A DNA stretch of 64,000 nt, from NCBI GenBank assembly GCA_024362935.1, contig JANCRA010000011.1, positions 2,976,001 to 3,040,000 on the forward strand. Reading direction: 5' to 3'. Every line of letters begins with the position of its first letter. Position 1 is the first letter of the stretch. Positions 12,671 to 26,699 of the stretch are shown piece after piece. The notes below the pieces were generated by a model. That model ran no database searches. It was not told where the DNA came from and saw nothing but the letters and a program-made list of their open reading frames with translations. The position numbers and the translations under genes were made by a program. The stretch is from Setophaga petechia (lineage: Eukaryota; Chordata; Aves; Passeriformes; Parulidae).

Positions 12671-13640
12671 ACCGGCTCGGCGCTTCCTTGGCAAAGGTTG
12701 TAGTGCTTCTCGCAATTTTTCAGTGGCAAAGTAGCAGAAATAAACTCAATTTCTCTATAAGGAAAGATAATATGGGAGGAGGTCATGGAATGTTTTGAAT
12801 TTACCCCAAGTTCTGCATCCATGAACCTTTGTTTTCTTTCACAGTGCCCTCCTAATCCCCTCACGAAGTTGCTGCTATTGAGGTGCCTGGAATTTCCTCG
12901 TGTCACTGATATACAAGGTAACATTGAGCTTATGACCGCTACCTGTAGTTAATGTCCTGGTGATGGTGGGGTGTGAGGGGGACGCGCATCATTAGGAGGA
13001 AGGACCCAGTCCTGCATATTGAAGCACTGTGCAGATTTGAGCTGAACTTTCTACCAAGCAGCTGACTTTTCATGTTTTATTATTTGTCCTCCAGATGAAA
13101 CAATGAAGAAAATACTGTCAGAAGGCCTGTATGTCTACCCTGATCCTAAGCATAATTTATTTACTGCGGTCCATCTATTCTTGCCACCAAATCCCACCAT
13201 TTATCATCAAAATATAATATTGAAAATACTCCAGTGCTTCCCTATATGGTTGCTTTGGGGCTCTTCACTATTTCATACATACATATATCTGCACAGAACA
13301 GGAACTTCAAGATAAAAGCTAGCTTGGCACAGATGAACATTTCTAGCTATGCTGTATCCCTACTTATAAAGCCACTCTAGTAAATTAAATTAAAAATACT
13401 TTAAGTAGAAATTTTACATAACCTCTGTTCTTAGTTTGTCCTTTTAAAATTGGCAAGGGGTTGGCAGGAATTTTTGTGTATAAAAGGAAGAGCCACGTAG
13501 TCCTGAATTCATAATTTTGACTAGATTCTATGCATAAGCCGAGTATTTTTAAGATTGATATTCAAAAATGAAACTAAAATTCTTGTAAAATGAAACATCA
13601 GTATTAACAAATATTCAAGAGGCCAAAGGAAAATCACCAG
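12671..13640. other. Upstream flank of LAPTM4B
   Basis: AT-rich intergenic sequence to the right of the CpG island. I see no element or gene in it. Confidence 0.7.
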
Positions 13641-14385
13641 CTATGGGGTCTGGACTATCTCACTGATAACCTTGAGAGACCTTGTGCTTTAGTGCCAGAG
13701 AGTAGGAAATTTAGAGATGAAACCCTTGCATGCCCCCCTTAAGGAAGGCAGGAGCATCTGGTTCATGAAGGTTATTGACCAAGGACCTGACCTTTTCAAA
13801 GCAGAGGCAATAAATTAAGGAGGATTCCATAAACAAGGGCACACAGATGCAAACCTGGTGGAAAAGGAACAAGAGAGACAATGCCAAAACGCAGGAGTGT
13901 CAGGTTACTGACTGATGGCCCATTGAAGAGCTTTGAGTAGGGTCACCTGCAGTTTGTAACTGATAAGAAGGGCAAACAAGAAGAACGGGAGGGTTTGGGA
14001 TATTTGAGGAGGACTCTGCAAAACTTTGGAAGGAATCATTAGAGGAAGGAGATTGTGAAGGAGCAAAGGGGAGACGATAATTAGAGGAGGGGGATCAGGA
14101 AGGAGCAGAAGGAGGATCAGACAGGAAGGGGTATAAAGGAGGTCAATCGTGTGCAGAGTCTGGCTGGACAGACTGCCTGCTCACCCTCACTTCTTATAAA
14201 ACCTTTCTTAAGTGTCTCTCTTTGTAGTTTCCCCTCTCCACACTGTGTGTGGGGGCAGTAAGGAGCAAGTGCCAGCTGCTGGGGGGATCAGTGAGGGATC
14301 AGTGGGTGGGTGGGTGTTATTTGCTTGCAAGCATCAAACTGGACCAGCTGGTCTCTGCTCGGATCTTCGGTGAGTCCTACGTGTA
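13640..14385 (+). mobile_element. LTR-like block (candidate endogenous retrovirus LTR)
   Basis: A purine-rich U3-like region is followed by a TATA box (ggggtataaagga near 14129). Next come a polyadenylation-like cttataaaacc near 14193 and a T/C-rich then TG-rich U5-like end around 14220-14330. The order fits an LTR in plus orientation. No gag, pol or env sequence adjoins it. The ends and family are not determined. Confidence 0.42.
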
Positions 14386-17095
14386 GGAGGCACAGATGAG
14401 GTCAGCACCTTGTCTGTGGCCGTCTGGGCAGCTGTCCCTGCTGGGCTCCTGTGCCTGCGAACAGGAAAGCAGCAGCTGCATCCCTCAGCCTGGGATGGGC
14501 GCAACAAGCTGGGCTTTAGCAGCCAGGCAGGAGGAACTCAGGTCCTGGAGCTGTGAGAGGCAGTTTATAACATCCTCCAGAACAGCCCTTCTCTCTGTAA
14601 GGAGAGGTTAACTGCATGTCTGCTTTCATTTATAATTCCCCATCAGTGGCTTTAACCCCCATATTCTGAGAAGGAAAAGGAAGAAAGAATAAGCAGCAAA
14701 CACTAATCACTTCAGAGCAGTTTCCTGTATAATTATTTATTTCCATTCAAAAAGCCTGATGGGAAAGAGTAGGAAACATCAGGCTTCATGTCACACTCTG
14801 ATTTATAACGAGCTGTATTTGGTTTGCTTGGCAAGATTTTGGTAGTGGGAGTGTTCGGAGCCTGAGTATTGCCACAGACACAGACCCTCCTCAACACAGC
14901 CTCTGTAAGTAAAACTTCCATGTCTCTCACTTTGCCTTCCAAAGCAAGAAATGACAGGCACGTGTTACAGAGGAGGCTTTGAATCCTGAATACCTGATCT
15001 TACACCCCGATGGTGGAAAATCATTTAAGGTGCAACAGGGGCAACTTCTGAACTGGATGACACCTGAGTTTTGCCAAGGTTTCCAGAGGTACAACAGATA
15101 CTCGAGATTGTCATCTTTATTCATCAAAACTTGAACAGGATTGCTGTCTTGCTCAGGAAGTGAGACAAAGTCAAGAGAATTAACAACTTACAAGCACTTG
15201 TTTCAGCTGTGCTGAAGAAATAAATAATTTTTGCAGTGGGATCCCTATGGTAAGGATTTTTTCCAAGGGAACAGTCAATGCTGAAATTAAACACTGCGCA
15301 GGGTCAAAGCCTGACACACCCTCGCTCAGCCGGCGGTCAGCGTGAGGGCTGTGGGATGTACCCAGAAAAGAAATGCAGGCTCATGGCTCCTGCCTGCCCC
15401 TGTGACCACAGCAGAGCTGCAGATCACCAAACTCCATTCACACAGCCAGTCACTCCCCACAGCACACCCTGGGAGCTCTGCTGGCCAGCTGAGAAGGGAC
15501 ACAGCCCGACTTGGCTGCTCTGCCAGCTGCTCCCTGAGCTGCGAGCTGTTTAACAAAACCCAGTGCACTCCGTGTCCTGCTCCTGCCCTGTATTCCCCAT
15601 CTCTCCCCCGTGATCTTCTCACTGCAGAGACAACTTCTCCCTCTGCCAGAGGATGCTCTGGCCCATTCAGCATTTTCTTGCGCTTTCTAGTGCTCACTAA
15701 AATTGGTTACTGCTACTTCCCAACACTGTTAATACCTGTCTGAACAAGACTGCTGGGAGAACAGCTGGCTTAGCAACTGCTTGTGACTCCCACCTTCCAT
15801 CTGCACTCACAGCCCCCAGAGGTGGTGCAGCATAGTTCAACTGGCTTTGAATAATTCAATTACAGTGCTGCCCAGCATTGCCTACAGCTCTTAAACAAAA
15901 GGGCAGCTCAAGAGAATCGCATCTCCTGCTTGCAGGATTAGCCACGTGCTCCAGAGTGAACAAAGGTATTCTTAATTGTTTTGTATTTGGCAAATTAAGA
16001 TAAGAAAAGGGTTAAACATTGCCCAGAAACCAAGGTCTGCGTATTGTCCTCAGGCACAGGGAAGTGACGACTTTGAGGAAGAGACTCTTGTCGTAGTTAA
16101 GAGCCATTTTAAGAGTCCTTTTGTTCAGCCTGCTTCAGAACCTGTGTTTCAGGATGGCTGCAAGTGATTCAAGTATTCAGAACTGTAGGAATACTTAATG
16201 TAATGAAGTTTAAAAAATACCTCTACTTTCTAAAAGAAGTAAGCCTCCAATAAAAGTCTGACACTACCCCTCTACCACAAAGACTGCCCAACATGCAATC
16301 AGACAGGGCTGCTGCTACGATCCAGATTGGGTTCAAGAGGTCATTCATTCCCCTGGTTTGCCTAAAGAGGATCAGAGAACAGTATTTTTCTCCAGCATGA
16401 TACAACTTAGAGCACAGAGCCTGTAAGAAAACCATTGCAATGACACAGCTTGATGTGCTTGCAAAGCAAAATTCTTGTGTTTCAGCGCCGAATAATGGAC
16501 AACAAATGGTTGGTGTTTGGGTTGGTTTTTTTTATTAATTTCTACTTTCTTTTAAAATTTCAGTTTAAATCTTTAAAATTTGTTGAGAGAAATGCCTGGA
16601 ACTTTTTAGCTCACTACTGGGATATTTTCTCATGATTTGTCTTATAGAATATAGTGATTCTAGTATCTTAGGAAATTTGTATACTTGCCCATTTTTCTTC
16701 CTGATGGTAAAGTGTACTTCTAACTCTAGCTTCCTTGGGCCACAGCTTCATAATTCTACTTGAAGGTGGTGATTTTAAGAAACATGTCATTAAAATATTT
16801 TGATATATTGCCCTGCCAAGAGCTGAAATGTTCTCTAAGGAAATGCTTGTTTTACTGCATGCTTCTTTCCCCGCTTTTCTTACTTGAAAGCCTCTCAATT
16901 TTGCTCTGAAAATATAGGACTCACAAGAAATGAGTCTAGAGTACACTGAGATTGAACTGTTTTTTCTTCTGGCCTTCTCATTCATGCCAGCCTCACAGAT
17001 TAATGTTAACATTTTGGATGAGATGAAATCATCTGTGCTGCATGTTATGAACAAAAATCTGCCAATTTTTTTGTGAGAGAAAAAAAGTTACAAAA
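14386..17095. other. Intergenic sequence
   Basis: No gene recognised. Patches at 14.40-14.60 and 15.28-15.70 kb are GC-richer and have short open frames on both strands, but without any family motif. Confidence 0.6.
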
Positions 17096-18130
17096 ACTAA
17101 TCGGACCAGGGTTGCTGCTGAGATACTGTTTGTTTGTCATGATAATCGCGGGTCGTTAGAGTCAATGGTTCTCTTTGTATCAGGCAAGACCTGGTCAGGG
17201 CGGGGTAATAGCTCGTTCCCCCCGGGCAGTGAAGAGAAAAGACGAAACATGGAGGGGGAGACATGCAAATTAACCCCAGGACCAGCATGCCATGGGAAGC
17301 AACTACTACAAACCTACTGAGAAAACCCCTAAAATAACGAGCCAATATAAAGTTGAGAAGTTAGAGTGTTGCCTGGACGTGAGGAGCAGAGTGCTGGGCC
17401 TGCAGAGATGCTGAAAAATCTTCGTTGTTCCTCACCCTGAGGGCAGAGCCCCCGGGCCGGGGTGAAGGTGCGAACGGAGAGAAGTTCCAGATCACCGCCT
17501 AAAGAGTCCCACGAGGATCGGAGCCGCCGGCTCTGCTCCTGGTGGACGAAGCCGAGCATGTTCTTCTTCTGCCGGCGTCCTGAGAGACCCGCCGTAGATT
17601 GCAGACGGAGGCATTAAATAGGACCAAAAGTCTCCTTGCCCTGTTTATTTCACTGCATTTGCAAGAAACCTCAAAAGTAAGCTGGGCAGTTAACCAATTG
17701 TGAAAAACGCCAATCACTTATATTAAAAATTTTAATAGTTTCATAGTAAGAAAACGGTTATAAAAATAGTAACGTAATTAGAGTAACCATAATTTGGACA
17801 ATTTGAATTAGGATAATATGAGACAACAATACAAAGAGTTACGGATGTCCAGGTACCTTTTTCTGGGCATCATGAGCCCAAAAAAGGACACCTGTTAACA
17901 AAGGATTAACCCTTAAAAGCAATAGCCTGTTGCATATTCATACACTTCATACTTGATGCATAAATTCCATTCAAATACAGGATTCTGTCTGGTCATCGTC
18001 AACTTTTTCCTCCGAATCCTAACAGCACCTTTGAGGCGGGAAGAAGTTCGTTTCTTCTGATAAGAGGGCAATAAATTCTTTTCCTCTGAAAGATTTAGGT
18101 GTCCTGTGGTTGCTATCTCGCTGTGAGTCC
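17096..18130 (-). mobile_element. CpG-bearing LTR-like block, minus orientation
   Basis: Read on the minus strand, the block has a U3-like AT-rich part (18.1-17.7 kb). An AATAAA signal follows at 17644-17649. After it comes a short R/U5-like stretch around 17.63-17.57 kb, then a CpG-rich leader-like segment down to about 17.1 kb. This order fits an LTR plus adjoining leader of an endogenous retrovirus. No open retroviral gene is present. It could instead be an unrelated CpG-rich promoter. Confidence 0.4.
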
Positions 18131-21100
18131 TTTCTTTAAAAAAAGAATCTTACATAGCATCGTTTCTATTTTAACATTTTGTTATAACCTAAAACTATAT
18201 ATAACATAGTACTTAAGAGAATTAATACATTACTTTGTCAGGCAATACATAATATTCATTTTAATATTTACAAAAAGCCAATCATAAAATACATGCATTT
18301 TCCACATAATTATTTGCTTGGCAGCAGATTTGCAATTTGATAGGATGTTCTTGAAGCTATCCCTCAGAGACAGTTGGCTTTCCATGGGCTGCAGTCTCCT
18401 CAGAGATCTGCTCCACATGGAGTGCCTCCATACCAAAGCATGTGGCTTTTTTGTGCCCACCCCTGTTCTCTCCCCTGCCTGTGCTGTTCTTCCTCAATCT
18501 TTTGCAAAACTTTTGCACAGGGCTGCCAGAGGGTCACATTTTGCCTTGGAGAAGATATTTAGAGTGGACTTATAGCCTGGCTCTGCCAGTACCTTAACAA
18601 AACAGAACTCTCTCCTTTTGCCCTTTAAGTCTGTAAATTTCTGTAATTTTTCAGTTCTCCTGGTTTTTCCCCTGCTGGCTCAGCATACCTGAAGACACTG
18701 AGAAGTGCAGACATCACCACTGTTTGTAACTGTTATCAACAAAATTGGAAGGTGCAGGTGTCCTGTATCCAACTAAAACTCATCAACTCTTTTCCACCAG
18801 GCTAATGAGCCCTTTACCACCTCATATCCTAATAATTTCTACTCTACACAAACGCTTCTCCGATTTTTTTGATAAATTAACTTTCTGCTTATCAGACACT
18901 GTTTTCAGTCCTTTAAGTATGTTTATTGCTTCCCTCACCAGTGTGGGGATCTAGACAGCTTTGTACACGCTTTTAAAACTGCAGGTATCAGGCATAGCAG
19001 TATTCATTTAATCAATGCACACAGTATTGGAATTGTACCCCCATTCCTCTCCACTACTTGGATTAAAACATCCCCAGATTTACACTTAACCTTTTACTAC
19101 ACCAACCCAGTGGAAGGTCATGCTCAGAGCTTTTTGGTCTTTTGGCCTGAATGCTTATGCTGGACACAGCATTAAACAGACTGGGACATTTTATCCATAA
19201 TCTGTAGCCAGTTATAGAACATAAAGTACAGCATACAAGGATGAGACAGGGCTGTTGGATAAATTGGTTGTTGTGTTGCCAACACTCTCACTGCTTGCCA
19301 GATTGCTTGAGCAAAGGAAATCTCTGTGACAGTTTTTAATAGTGTGTTGGGTTTGCAGAGAGGTCACAGGTCTTTGATTGATAGGAGAGGCAAACCTTCT
19401 AAGAAAAGCTAATATACATCAAACAGCATTTACTTCCTTTTAGTTCCATTAGTTAGATTAGTTAATGTTTAATTTATAGATTCATTTGAGTATGGCTCAA
19501 CACTGGGAATGTTTCCAGATTTAATTCCCTTCTTCATTATGCCATTATGGGTTTTCCCTTTCTTTTAAAAGACCATCTTTTTTCTGTTTTACTATAAAAG
19601 GATGTAGATACCCATCCCCTGCCCCCCCACCCTCCAATTTGATCATCAAACATGTTTTGTTTACATACCTGTTTGGATTATTTTTGTTATATCTAGCAGA
19701 ACTCATGATCATTTTGTATTCTATCAACAATCTCAGTCTAGTGATAAAACATGTCCTTACATTCTAGTGAGAACCAATACTGATTTTAAGTACAGTCAAG
19801 AAGAATTGAAACAACACATCTTCCATAACTGAGATTTATTACTGCCTGTAACTTACACAGGAAGCACTTCTCAGTTTCAGATTTTTAGATGCCAGTCAGG
19901 CTTCAAGCAGTAATTCACCACTTCACCTGGGGACCTGCTTAGACTTTCCTCCAGATGGACTTTATTCTTCTGAATATTAAGCCAAATGTGCCAAAACATG
20001 GAGCTTTGGGGTACCACCAACTTTAAAGCAACTGAAAAGCATCAACGTCATTACTTTGAATATCTATGGAGTTATCTCTCTTTCCCTGCTCTCTTCAAGT
20101 CTGCTGGACTCTCAAACTCCAGGGAATGCCATCCAGTTCTTCTCAGCAGTGCTCACTGCAGGCAGAGGTTTGCTACAGAACCTTACAGAAACTTTCAGTC
20201 TCACATGTATTGTTTTGTATGCTAAAAAAAGCACTTAACTTTCTCATAGTGTCACATCTCTGCTTGTTTACCCATCCACTGCTCATTAGGGAGCCACCAA
20301 TGGAGATCAATTGCTTTCCAGCCAAGCCTGCAGAGCATGCCATAGGAGCTGGTGGCTTTGTACTGTGAAAATATCAGCTGGGTTTGTCCCCTTCAGCTGC
20401 CTGTCCTGAATCCCCTTGATGATTGATTTGCTGAGCACACGATAGCAATACAAACCCAGTTAGCCCCAATGTGCCTTTTTCTGCAGAGGCAGACTGCAAG
20501 TACTGTACATGCAATGTAACCTTTTATATGCACTATAAGTAATTACAGGTCCAGGGTATGTCCTTCACGAAGTGCAGAGATACAGCACTGATAATATTAC
20601 TACTTCAAGAGCAAGAGAAACACTTCTGAACAGTGCTGATGGTGCAGAAAGTTTAATTGGATTAAGTTTGTTCCAATTTATAAATCATTTGTATGTATTA
20701 GGAAATGCAGCTAGGAAATCTAGATTTAAAGCTACATAAGATGGAGCCACCAGTACAATGTGTATGCGTGTGTGGGATGAGACTGAAGCTAATAATGTAT
20801 ATTTTATATTCTTTCTTCTAAAGAAAAGAAAGATCAAGGCTGCTAACATTCTCCTAATTATAAAAACCAAAGATACTCTTGGCTTCTCTTCATCACAGTC
20901 TCCTAAACATCCTCTTAAGATACCTAATGCCAGAAGTAACAGTGATAGTTTAAATCATATCCCTAATTTTTCATCTTTTCTATAGCAAATCACATAATAA
21001 ATGCCAATGCAATTCCAGGGAAATAGCATTACTTGCCAGCTGACCTCCAGGTGCAGTATAAACATTGTTTCAAAAGCACATCACACAATCACACAGCTTT

Positions 21101-23880
21101 CTGCTGTGTTCCAATATAGGTTATCAATGTATATTAATATACTGTGACTGTAAAGCATTTTATAGGCATGCACAAGTCTGAACATGTTTGATTATAGCCT
21201 TAGGCAACTTTGGGAAATCCTGACTGAGCCAACCTTGCAGAGCTGTCCCAACTCACAGTGGTATTCAGTAATGGACTAGTCAAGGCACAGACAAAGTGTA
21301 ATTGCAGTAAGACACAATTGTAACTCACCATCTGCACTGTAACTCATTTAGTGTCAAACATCTATGCATAAACCTTTGGAATACCAGAGGTTTAGTCTTA
21401 GCTTTCAGAAACCCCATCTCTTCAGACCAGAACAACACACATTTGCCACTTTGGAGAGAACTTTCTTTTCATTTTTAATGTAAAAATCACTGATCACCAG
21501 CATGACATTCTCCAAACCCAAACACAGTTTGAAAATGCAAATCTGTACATATTTCTCCTTCTCTTTTGATGTTTACTGTATATGAGCCTTTAAACCACTT
21601 AACTGCCACATGGGGCAGTTTTGTATTTGTAAGACAAAAAGATTCCTCACTGTGAGTTTCGCCATGCTGATGCTGATGGAGACATCCTTAAAGCCCTGAC
21701 AGAACACTCTCTTCTTGATAGCTCACTTCATTTGGAGCAGGGCTGAGCTGCTGATTTGCCATAAGAAAAAAAAAAGAAAAAAAAATGCAATTAGGAATAC
21801 TTTCTTCAGTTAAACTTCAGTTAAATTACATTTTTTGAGGTGGACTGCTCAAGAAATATTAGGAATATTTGGCTCTAAAGAGTTTAAAGCCTCCTACAGT
21901 ATCATGTCCTCCATACAGAAGCAACACAAAGCAGAAGTGAAACACTGTGTGAAAGATAACAGTGGTGCTCTCAAGAGATGTTAACATTACGTTAAGTGTT
22001 CACATAAGAGAATGTGTTCCAGCACAAATGCTTTGTGGCAGCACAAATTCCCGTGGCATCCTTGTGCAAATTCAAGACTTTTGGAGATAGAATTCTTAAT
22101 GTAAAGTGAAGCACTTGCAGTCCTGCTTTCCCATAGTGATCTTCTGCTGCACAAGATGTTCTACCTCAAAGTGAAATGGATAAAAAGTTATTTTCTAATG
22201 TGACATATGACTTCTGACCAAGTTTGACCATAGTTTAGCATTCACATGATGTGATTACAGAAATCCAAAACATATGGCAATCTTTGGATATGTAAAACCT
22301 GCCTCTCTCAGTCATATGTGAGGCTTTGGAACCCTTCAATTATGCATCTCTATAAAATATTTTTGTATTTAAGGCAGTACAAAGTGTTCTAATAATTACA
22401 AAAACAGTCACTAAATTTTCTGTTCTGCATGCCTGCTAAGGGCTCACAGAAAAAGACATGCTCCTAAAACATCATGAAGGGTGGTTAACAGCAGGCTGCA
22501 TGAGTTGGATGACTTTGAACTGCATGTCTGTAGTATATGAATATAAAATAGCACAGTATTGATTTGCCAGCTCAATCCTATCAAGTGCTGATCCCACTCC
22601 AGAAAAGCACTTAAGTACTTTTTACTACTAGTACTGCTGTTCAGAAGTGTTTAGTACCCAGGTGAAGTCCAAGTAACATTATTTTTGTTTATTAAAAAGA
22701 CAGGTTTTCCATTTTTTTAAAAATTAAATAAACACATTTGTTCAGAGCAGACTGCTGTTTAAACCTGCATCCTTGGAAAATGCGGAAAAGAATTCCAACA
22801 AAAATGAAGAAAATATTCAAAATATCCACCAATGAAGATGTTAAAGTGTTTTTAAATAACCAGCCAGGCATGAAGGTGACAGACCATCATGCCTCAAGGT
22901 GGACCTCAACTGTTAAATACAATTGTGTAAGTCTCATATTTAATGCAACCCCACTATTAATCCCCCTCTACACAGGCCACAGACTTGACTTACTGCAGAA
23001 ACACCAAAGAGCCAGAATAATTCTGGAGCTAGAATAATTCTCAAGTATCATCACAGCCCTCCCCTGATTTAACAGCTGCCTTTGCCCCTGCTGGAGGTGA
23101 GCCTGAGGGGCAGGGCAGGGTTAGGGGGAGCTGGCATTGCTGCTGCTGGGTGCTGGCCACTGCTCTGCAAGAGCCACCATGCAATCTCTGATTTGGTTTT
23201 TCTTGTAGTGGCTACTCAGACCATGCAGGCAAGAGTTCAGGGAGAAAGAGTTTAACCTGAAAAAGTTTCAAAGCAATTGAAAGACTCCAACTTTGCAGCC
23301 AGGGTAAAGGGCAGTGTAACTAAGGCACAAAACTGGAAGAACATACTTCAAAAGTCAAATGAAAGATGATGCTGGCACAGCAGGGTTACTTGTAACAGAT
23401 GACTTGAAACAGGCACCTGAGGCAGCTGCCCTGTCCTAAACTGCCCCTGACAAAACTCAGCTGGGCCGAGACTACAGGCTCTTTTATCACTGAATTTATA
23501 GACTTTATTCCCCCTCACACTATCACTGATGGATTGCATTCTTCCATGATTCAGAAGCCATATGGTAGTGGTTATGAAAAGGATACTGTTTAACACTGCA
23601 ACAACCTAAAGCAGTAGAGTCTTTAAAAAACACATGGACCTGACAAAGTCTCAAACTTCTGGAGAAAATCACCCTGGTAACTGCAGAATTTGATTGATAG
23701 AAATACAATTCTTGAGATGCATTTTATGTATACCATAGGAAAAAACCCAAACCACTTATGGTAGCAGTGATGTAGAATTTTATTCTAGTCTGTTTTCTGT
23801 TCATAATTTTACTGCATTCAAACAATAAAGTATCTGACCAGCTTACCAGCTTTATGGCATTTGGTGGTGCCATTTTTTTT
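18131..23880. other. Intergenic sequence
   Basis: 5.7 kb of mostly AT-rich sequence between the LTR-like block and the CR1 copy. I recognise no gene, RNA or named repeat. A GC-richer patch at about 23.05-23.18 kb has no evident identity. Confidence 0.65.
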
Positions 23881-23884
23881 TTTG

Positions 23885-25870
23885 TTTGTTTGTTTTAAAG
23901 TACAGTACAAGGATCATCTGATCAAACCTTTGTTGGCAAAAGCACATTTGGGACAAGATGGCCCAGCAATCTATTCATCTGGATCTCAAAAGTCCCCAAT
24001 GCTGGGGAAATTCACAACTTCCCTGGGGAGATTATTCCAAAGGCTGATTGCTCTCTTTGTGAAAAAAATTCCCCATGTGTCCAATTGGAACTTCCTCAGG
24101 AATAACTTGTACCCATTATCCCTTGTCTTTTCCATGTGGCTTCTTGTAAAAAGGGAGACTCTATTTTTTCTTTAAATAGTGGAACATGGTGATAAGGTGT
24201 CCCCTAAGCCTTCCTTTTTCAAGGCTGAACAAATCCAGTTCTCTCAGCCTTTCCCCCTGTCACAGGCTTCCCAGTTTGTGGCTCTTCTCTGGACCCTCTC
24301 CAGCCTGTCCACATCTTTTCTGCACAGCAGGGACCAAAACTGAGCACAGTATTCCAGTGTGGCCTGATGAGCTCTGAGCAGAGTGGGACAATGACTTCTG
24401 GATCTCTGCTGGTGATGCCCTTGTGGATGCAGCCCAGCACCCCGTTGCCTTTCTGTGCCAGCACAGCACTGTTTGCTCATGTGGATCTGATTGTCCACCT
24501 GGATCCCCAGATCCCTTTGCACAGAGATGTTCCCCAGCTGGGTGGATGCCAGCCCTATGGTGCTGCACACCTGGGTTATGTTTTCCCAGGTGCAAGACCT
24601 GACGGTTGCCCTTGCTGGACTTCATCAGATTCTTGTTAGCCACTCTCCAGCCTATCCAAATCTTCCTGCAGGGTGGCTCTCTCTTCCAAAGCATCCACTT
24701 TCCCACTCAGTTTGGTGTTGCTGGGAAACTTCATCGTGGTGCACTTGATCCCATCTTCCCAATCACTTTCTGAGGGTATTAAAGAGAGTTTGGCCTGACA
24801 TTGGTCCTGGGGGACCCCACTCGTGCCACGCTGCCCATTTGAGGAGGAGCCACTGACCAGCACCCTCTGGGTGCTGCCTCTCAGCCAGTTCCCACCACCA
24901 CACGGAGCACTCATCCACACCAGAGCCCATCTGCTTTTCCAGGAGGCTGTGGGAAACCATAATGAAGCCTTGGAGAAATCCAGGAGGCAATGTCCACCCA
25001 GCCCACACCAATCAAGCAGCTTACTTTGTCACAGATGGTGACCAGGTTTGTCAAGCTTAATTTGTCCTTAGTCAATTTATGTTGGCTTTCCCCAGTCCTG
25101 TACCTCATGTGACTTATGACAGCTACCAGAAGGTTTTGTTCCATAATTTTCCCAGGGACTAAATCAAGATTGATGGCCCTAAAATTCCCTGGATTCTCCT
25201 TTAAGCCTTTCTTGTGGACGGGGGTACATTAGCTTTTTTCAGTCTTCTGCCATACCTTCAAGTCCACATCATCCCAAGATGATGGAGAGCAGCCTTGCAA
25301 TGTCAGCTCCTGTAATAGCTCAGCCCCCTGCTGGCACTGTGTTTGGGCAGCCTGGATTTTTGGTCCCAAGGCCAGGGGTCTAGCAGTGCTGGTGCAGACA
25401 GAGGTGAAGGAACTGTTGAGAGCATCAGCCTTTTCAGCGTTACCAGTGACTAATTCTCCTGTCCTGTTTATCAGACAGTAGTTGCCTTCTGTTTTTGCTT
25501 GCCGTTTTTATACCCAAAGAACCCATTCTTGTATTTTTTGACATCTTGGCCAAATTTACTTGGAGCAGAGTTTTTTCTTTTCTAACTCCATCTTTGCACA
25601 CCCTGGCAATGTCCACATAGTTCTCAATAGGTATGGATCCATATTTCCATCTCTGGTATGCTTTGCTTTTGAGTAGACTCAGAACCTCACAGTTAAAGCC
25701 AAGGGGGCTCTTGCTCCTCCTACATCCCTTATCTTTAAAGGGCATGAACTGTTTTTTGTGCTTTCAGAAAAAAAAGAGCATTCTTAAGAAAGTCCCAGCA
25801 ATCATTAGCTTCTTTACTCTCCAGGGAAGCTTTTCCTGGAATCTGTCCCTTTTTGAAAAAAATTGACACC
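23885..25870 (-). mobile_element. CR1 LINE, 5'-truncated copy with reverse transcriptase remains
   Basis: About 2 kb in minus orientation. From 5' to 3' on the minus strand it shows broken ORF2 pieces. Examples are AYQRWKYGSIPIENYVDIAR near 25.65 kb, WLRGSTQRVLVSGSSSNGQR near 24.87 kb, TSGVPQD, and PHWNTVLSFGP near 24.35 kb. All of these are typical of CR1 reverse transcriptase. The 3' UTR end follows at about 24.2-23.89 kb. The frame changes several times and the FADD-type active-site motif reads FPSN, so the copy is dead. The N-terminal endonuclease part is missing. Confidence 0.93.
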
Positions 25871-26699
25871 ACAGTGATTTCAGACATGGCTGCAGGTATT
25901 TTCCACATTCATGAGCTGCCTCTGTGAGCAGGTGAAAATGTGAGGTTACTAATCTTCCACAGTGCCTTTGAAGACTTCTGAGAGCAGAAGCAAAGCTTGC
26001 ACCTGTCCTTACACATATGCCCAGCCCCTCAGCAGCAGAGGGACAGCAGTTGATACAGCTCCTACTCTTTTGGCTAACTGGCTACAGCTCAGGAAGGCAC
26101 TGCTCTCCCGGTCCCCAAGCCTCTTCAAAAGACACATTAAAGCCTGGCTGGCTGAGAGCAAGTCCAAGTTACAGAATCACATCAGAGAGGAATTCTCTCC
26201 CATCTGGAGCTTTGTTTGCAGACATAGCTCTAGGCATGTCTTTATTTGTTAGCTACATAGGTAAGGCTGGCCAAGGAAATATGAAAAACTGTGGCAGCCC
26301 TTGTCAGAACAGCCTCTGAAAAAACCCACCTCAGCAACAACATACTTGGTTTATAATTTACCAGGTATTTGAAATAAGGAATCACTTGAAGTCAGAGTCT
26401 ATTGAACAGCGAAGTGGAAATACTGCTAGTACAGGACTTGCTACCTGAGAAGAAACAGGGAACCACCTCATACCTAGTCAGTTTTGAGCCCATTGTGGCA
26501 ATCTGGTTCTGAGTGATCCATGGCTTACCTCTGCCATGGACTGAATTAAAAATACTAGCCAAGTTAAGGGAACACTTAATGCTACAAATAAGACAGCAAA
26601 TGTGTTTCATAGCTGCAGATGTTCCTAAGCATGTTTTTTTAAAGAGTATTGTATGAATTCCTGAAACCATGAGTTTCATGTTAAGGGTTTTAAATGCAC
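25871..26699. other. Sequence between CR1 and probable MTDH 3'UTR
   Basis: No recognised feature. It may belong to the 3' flank or the distal UTR of MTDH. Confidence 0.5.

Noticed and set aside
11867..12715. Long open frames of about 190-280 codons on both strands around the LAPTM4B island
   Set aside because: They are Arg/Ala/Gly/Pro-rich, overlap one another in several frames and begin at arbitrary codons. They are by-products of high GC content around the real exon.
24244..24920. Protein-like frames with retroelement motifs
   Set aside because: They are remnants of the dead CR1 copy, not host genes. They are annotated once as the mobile element.
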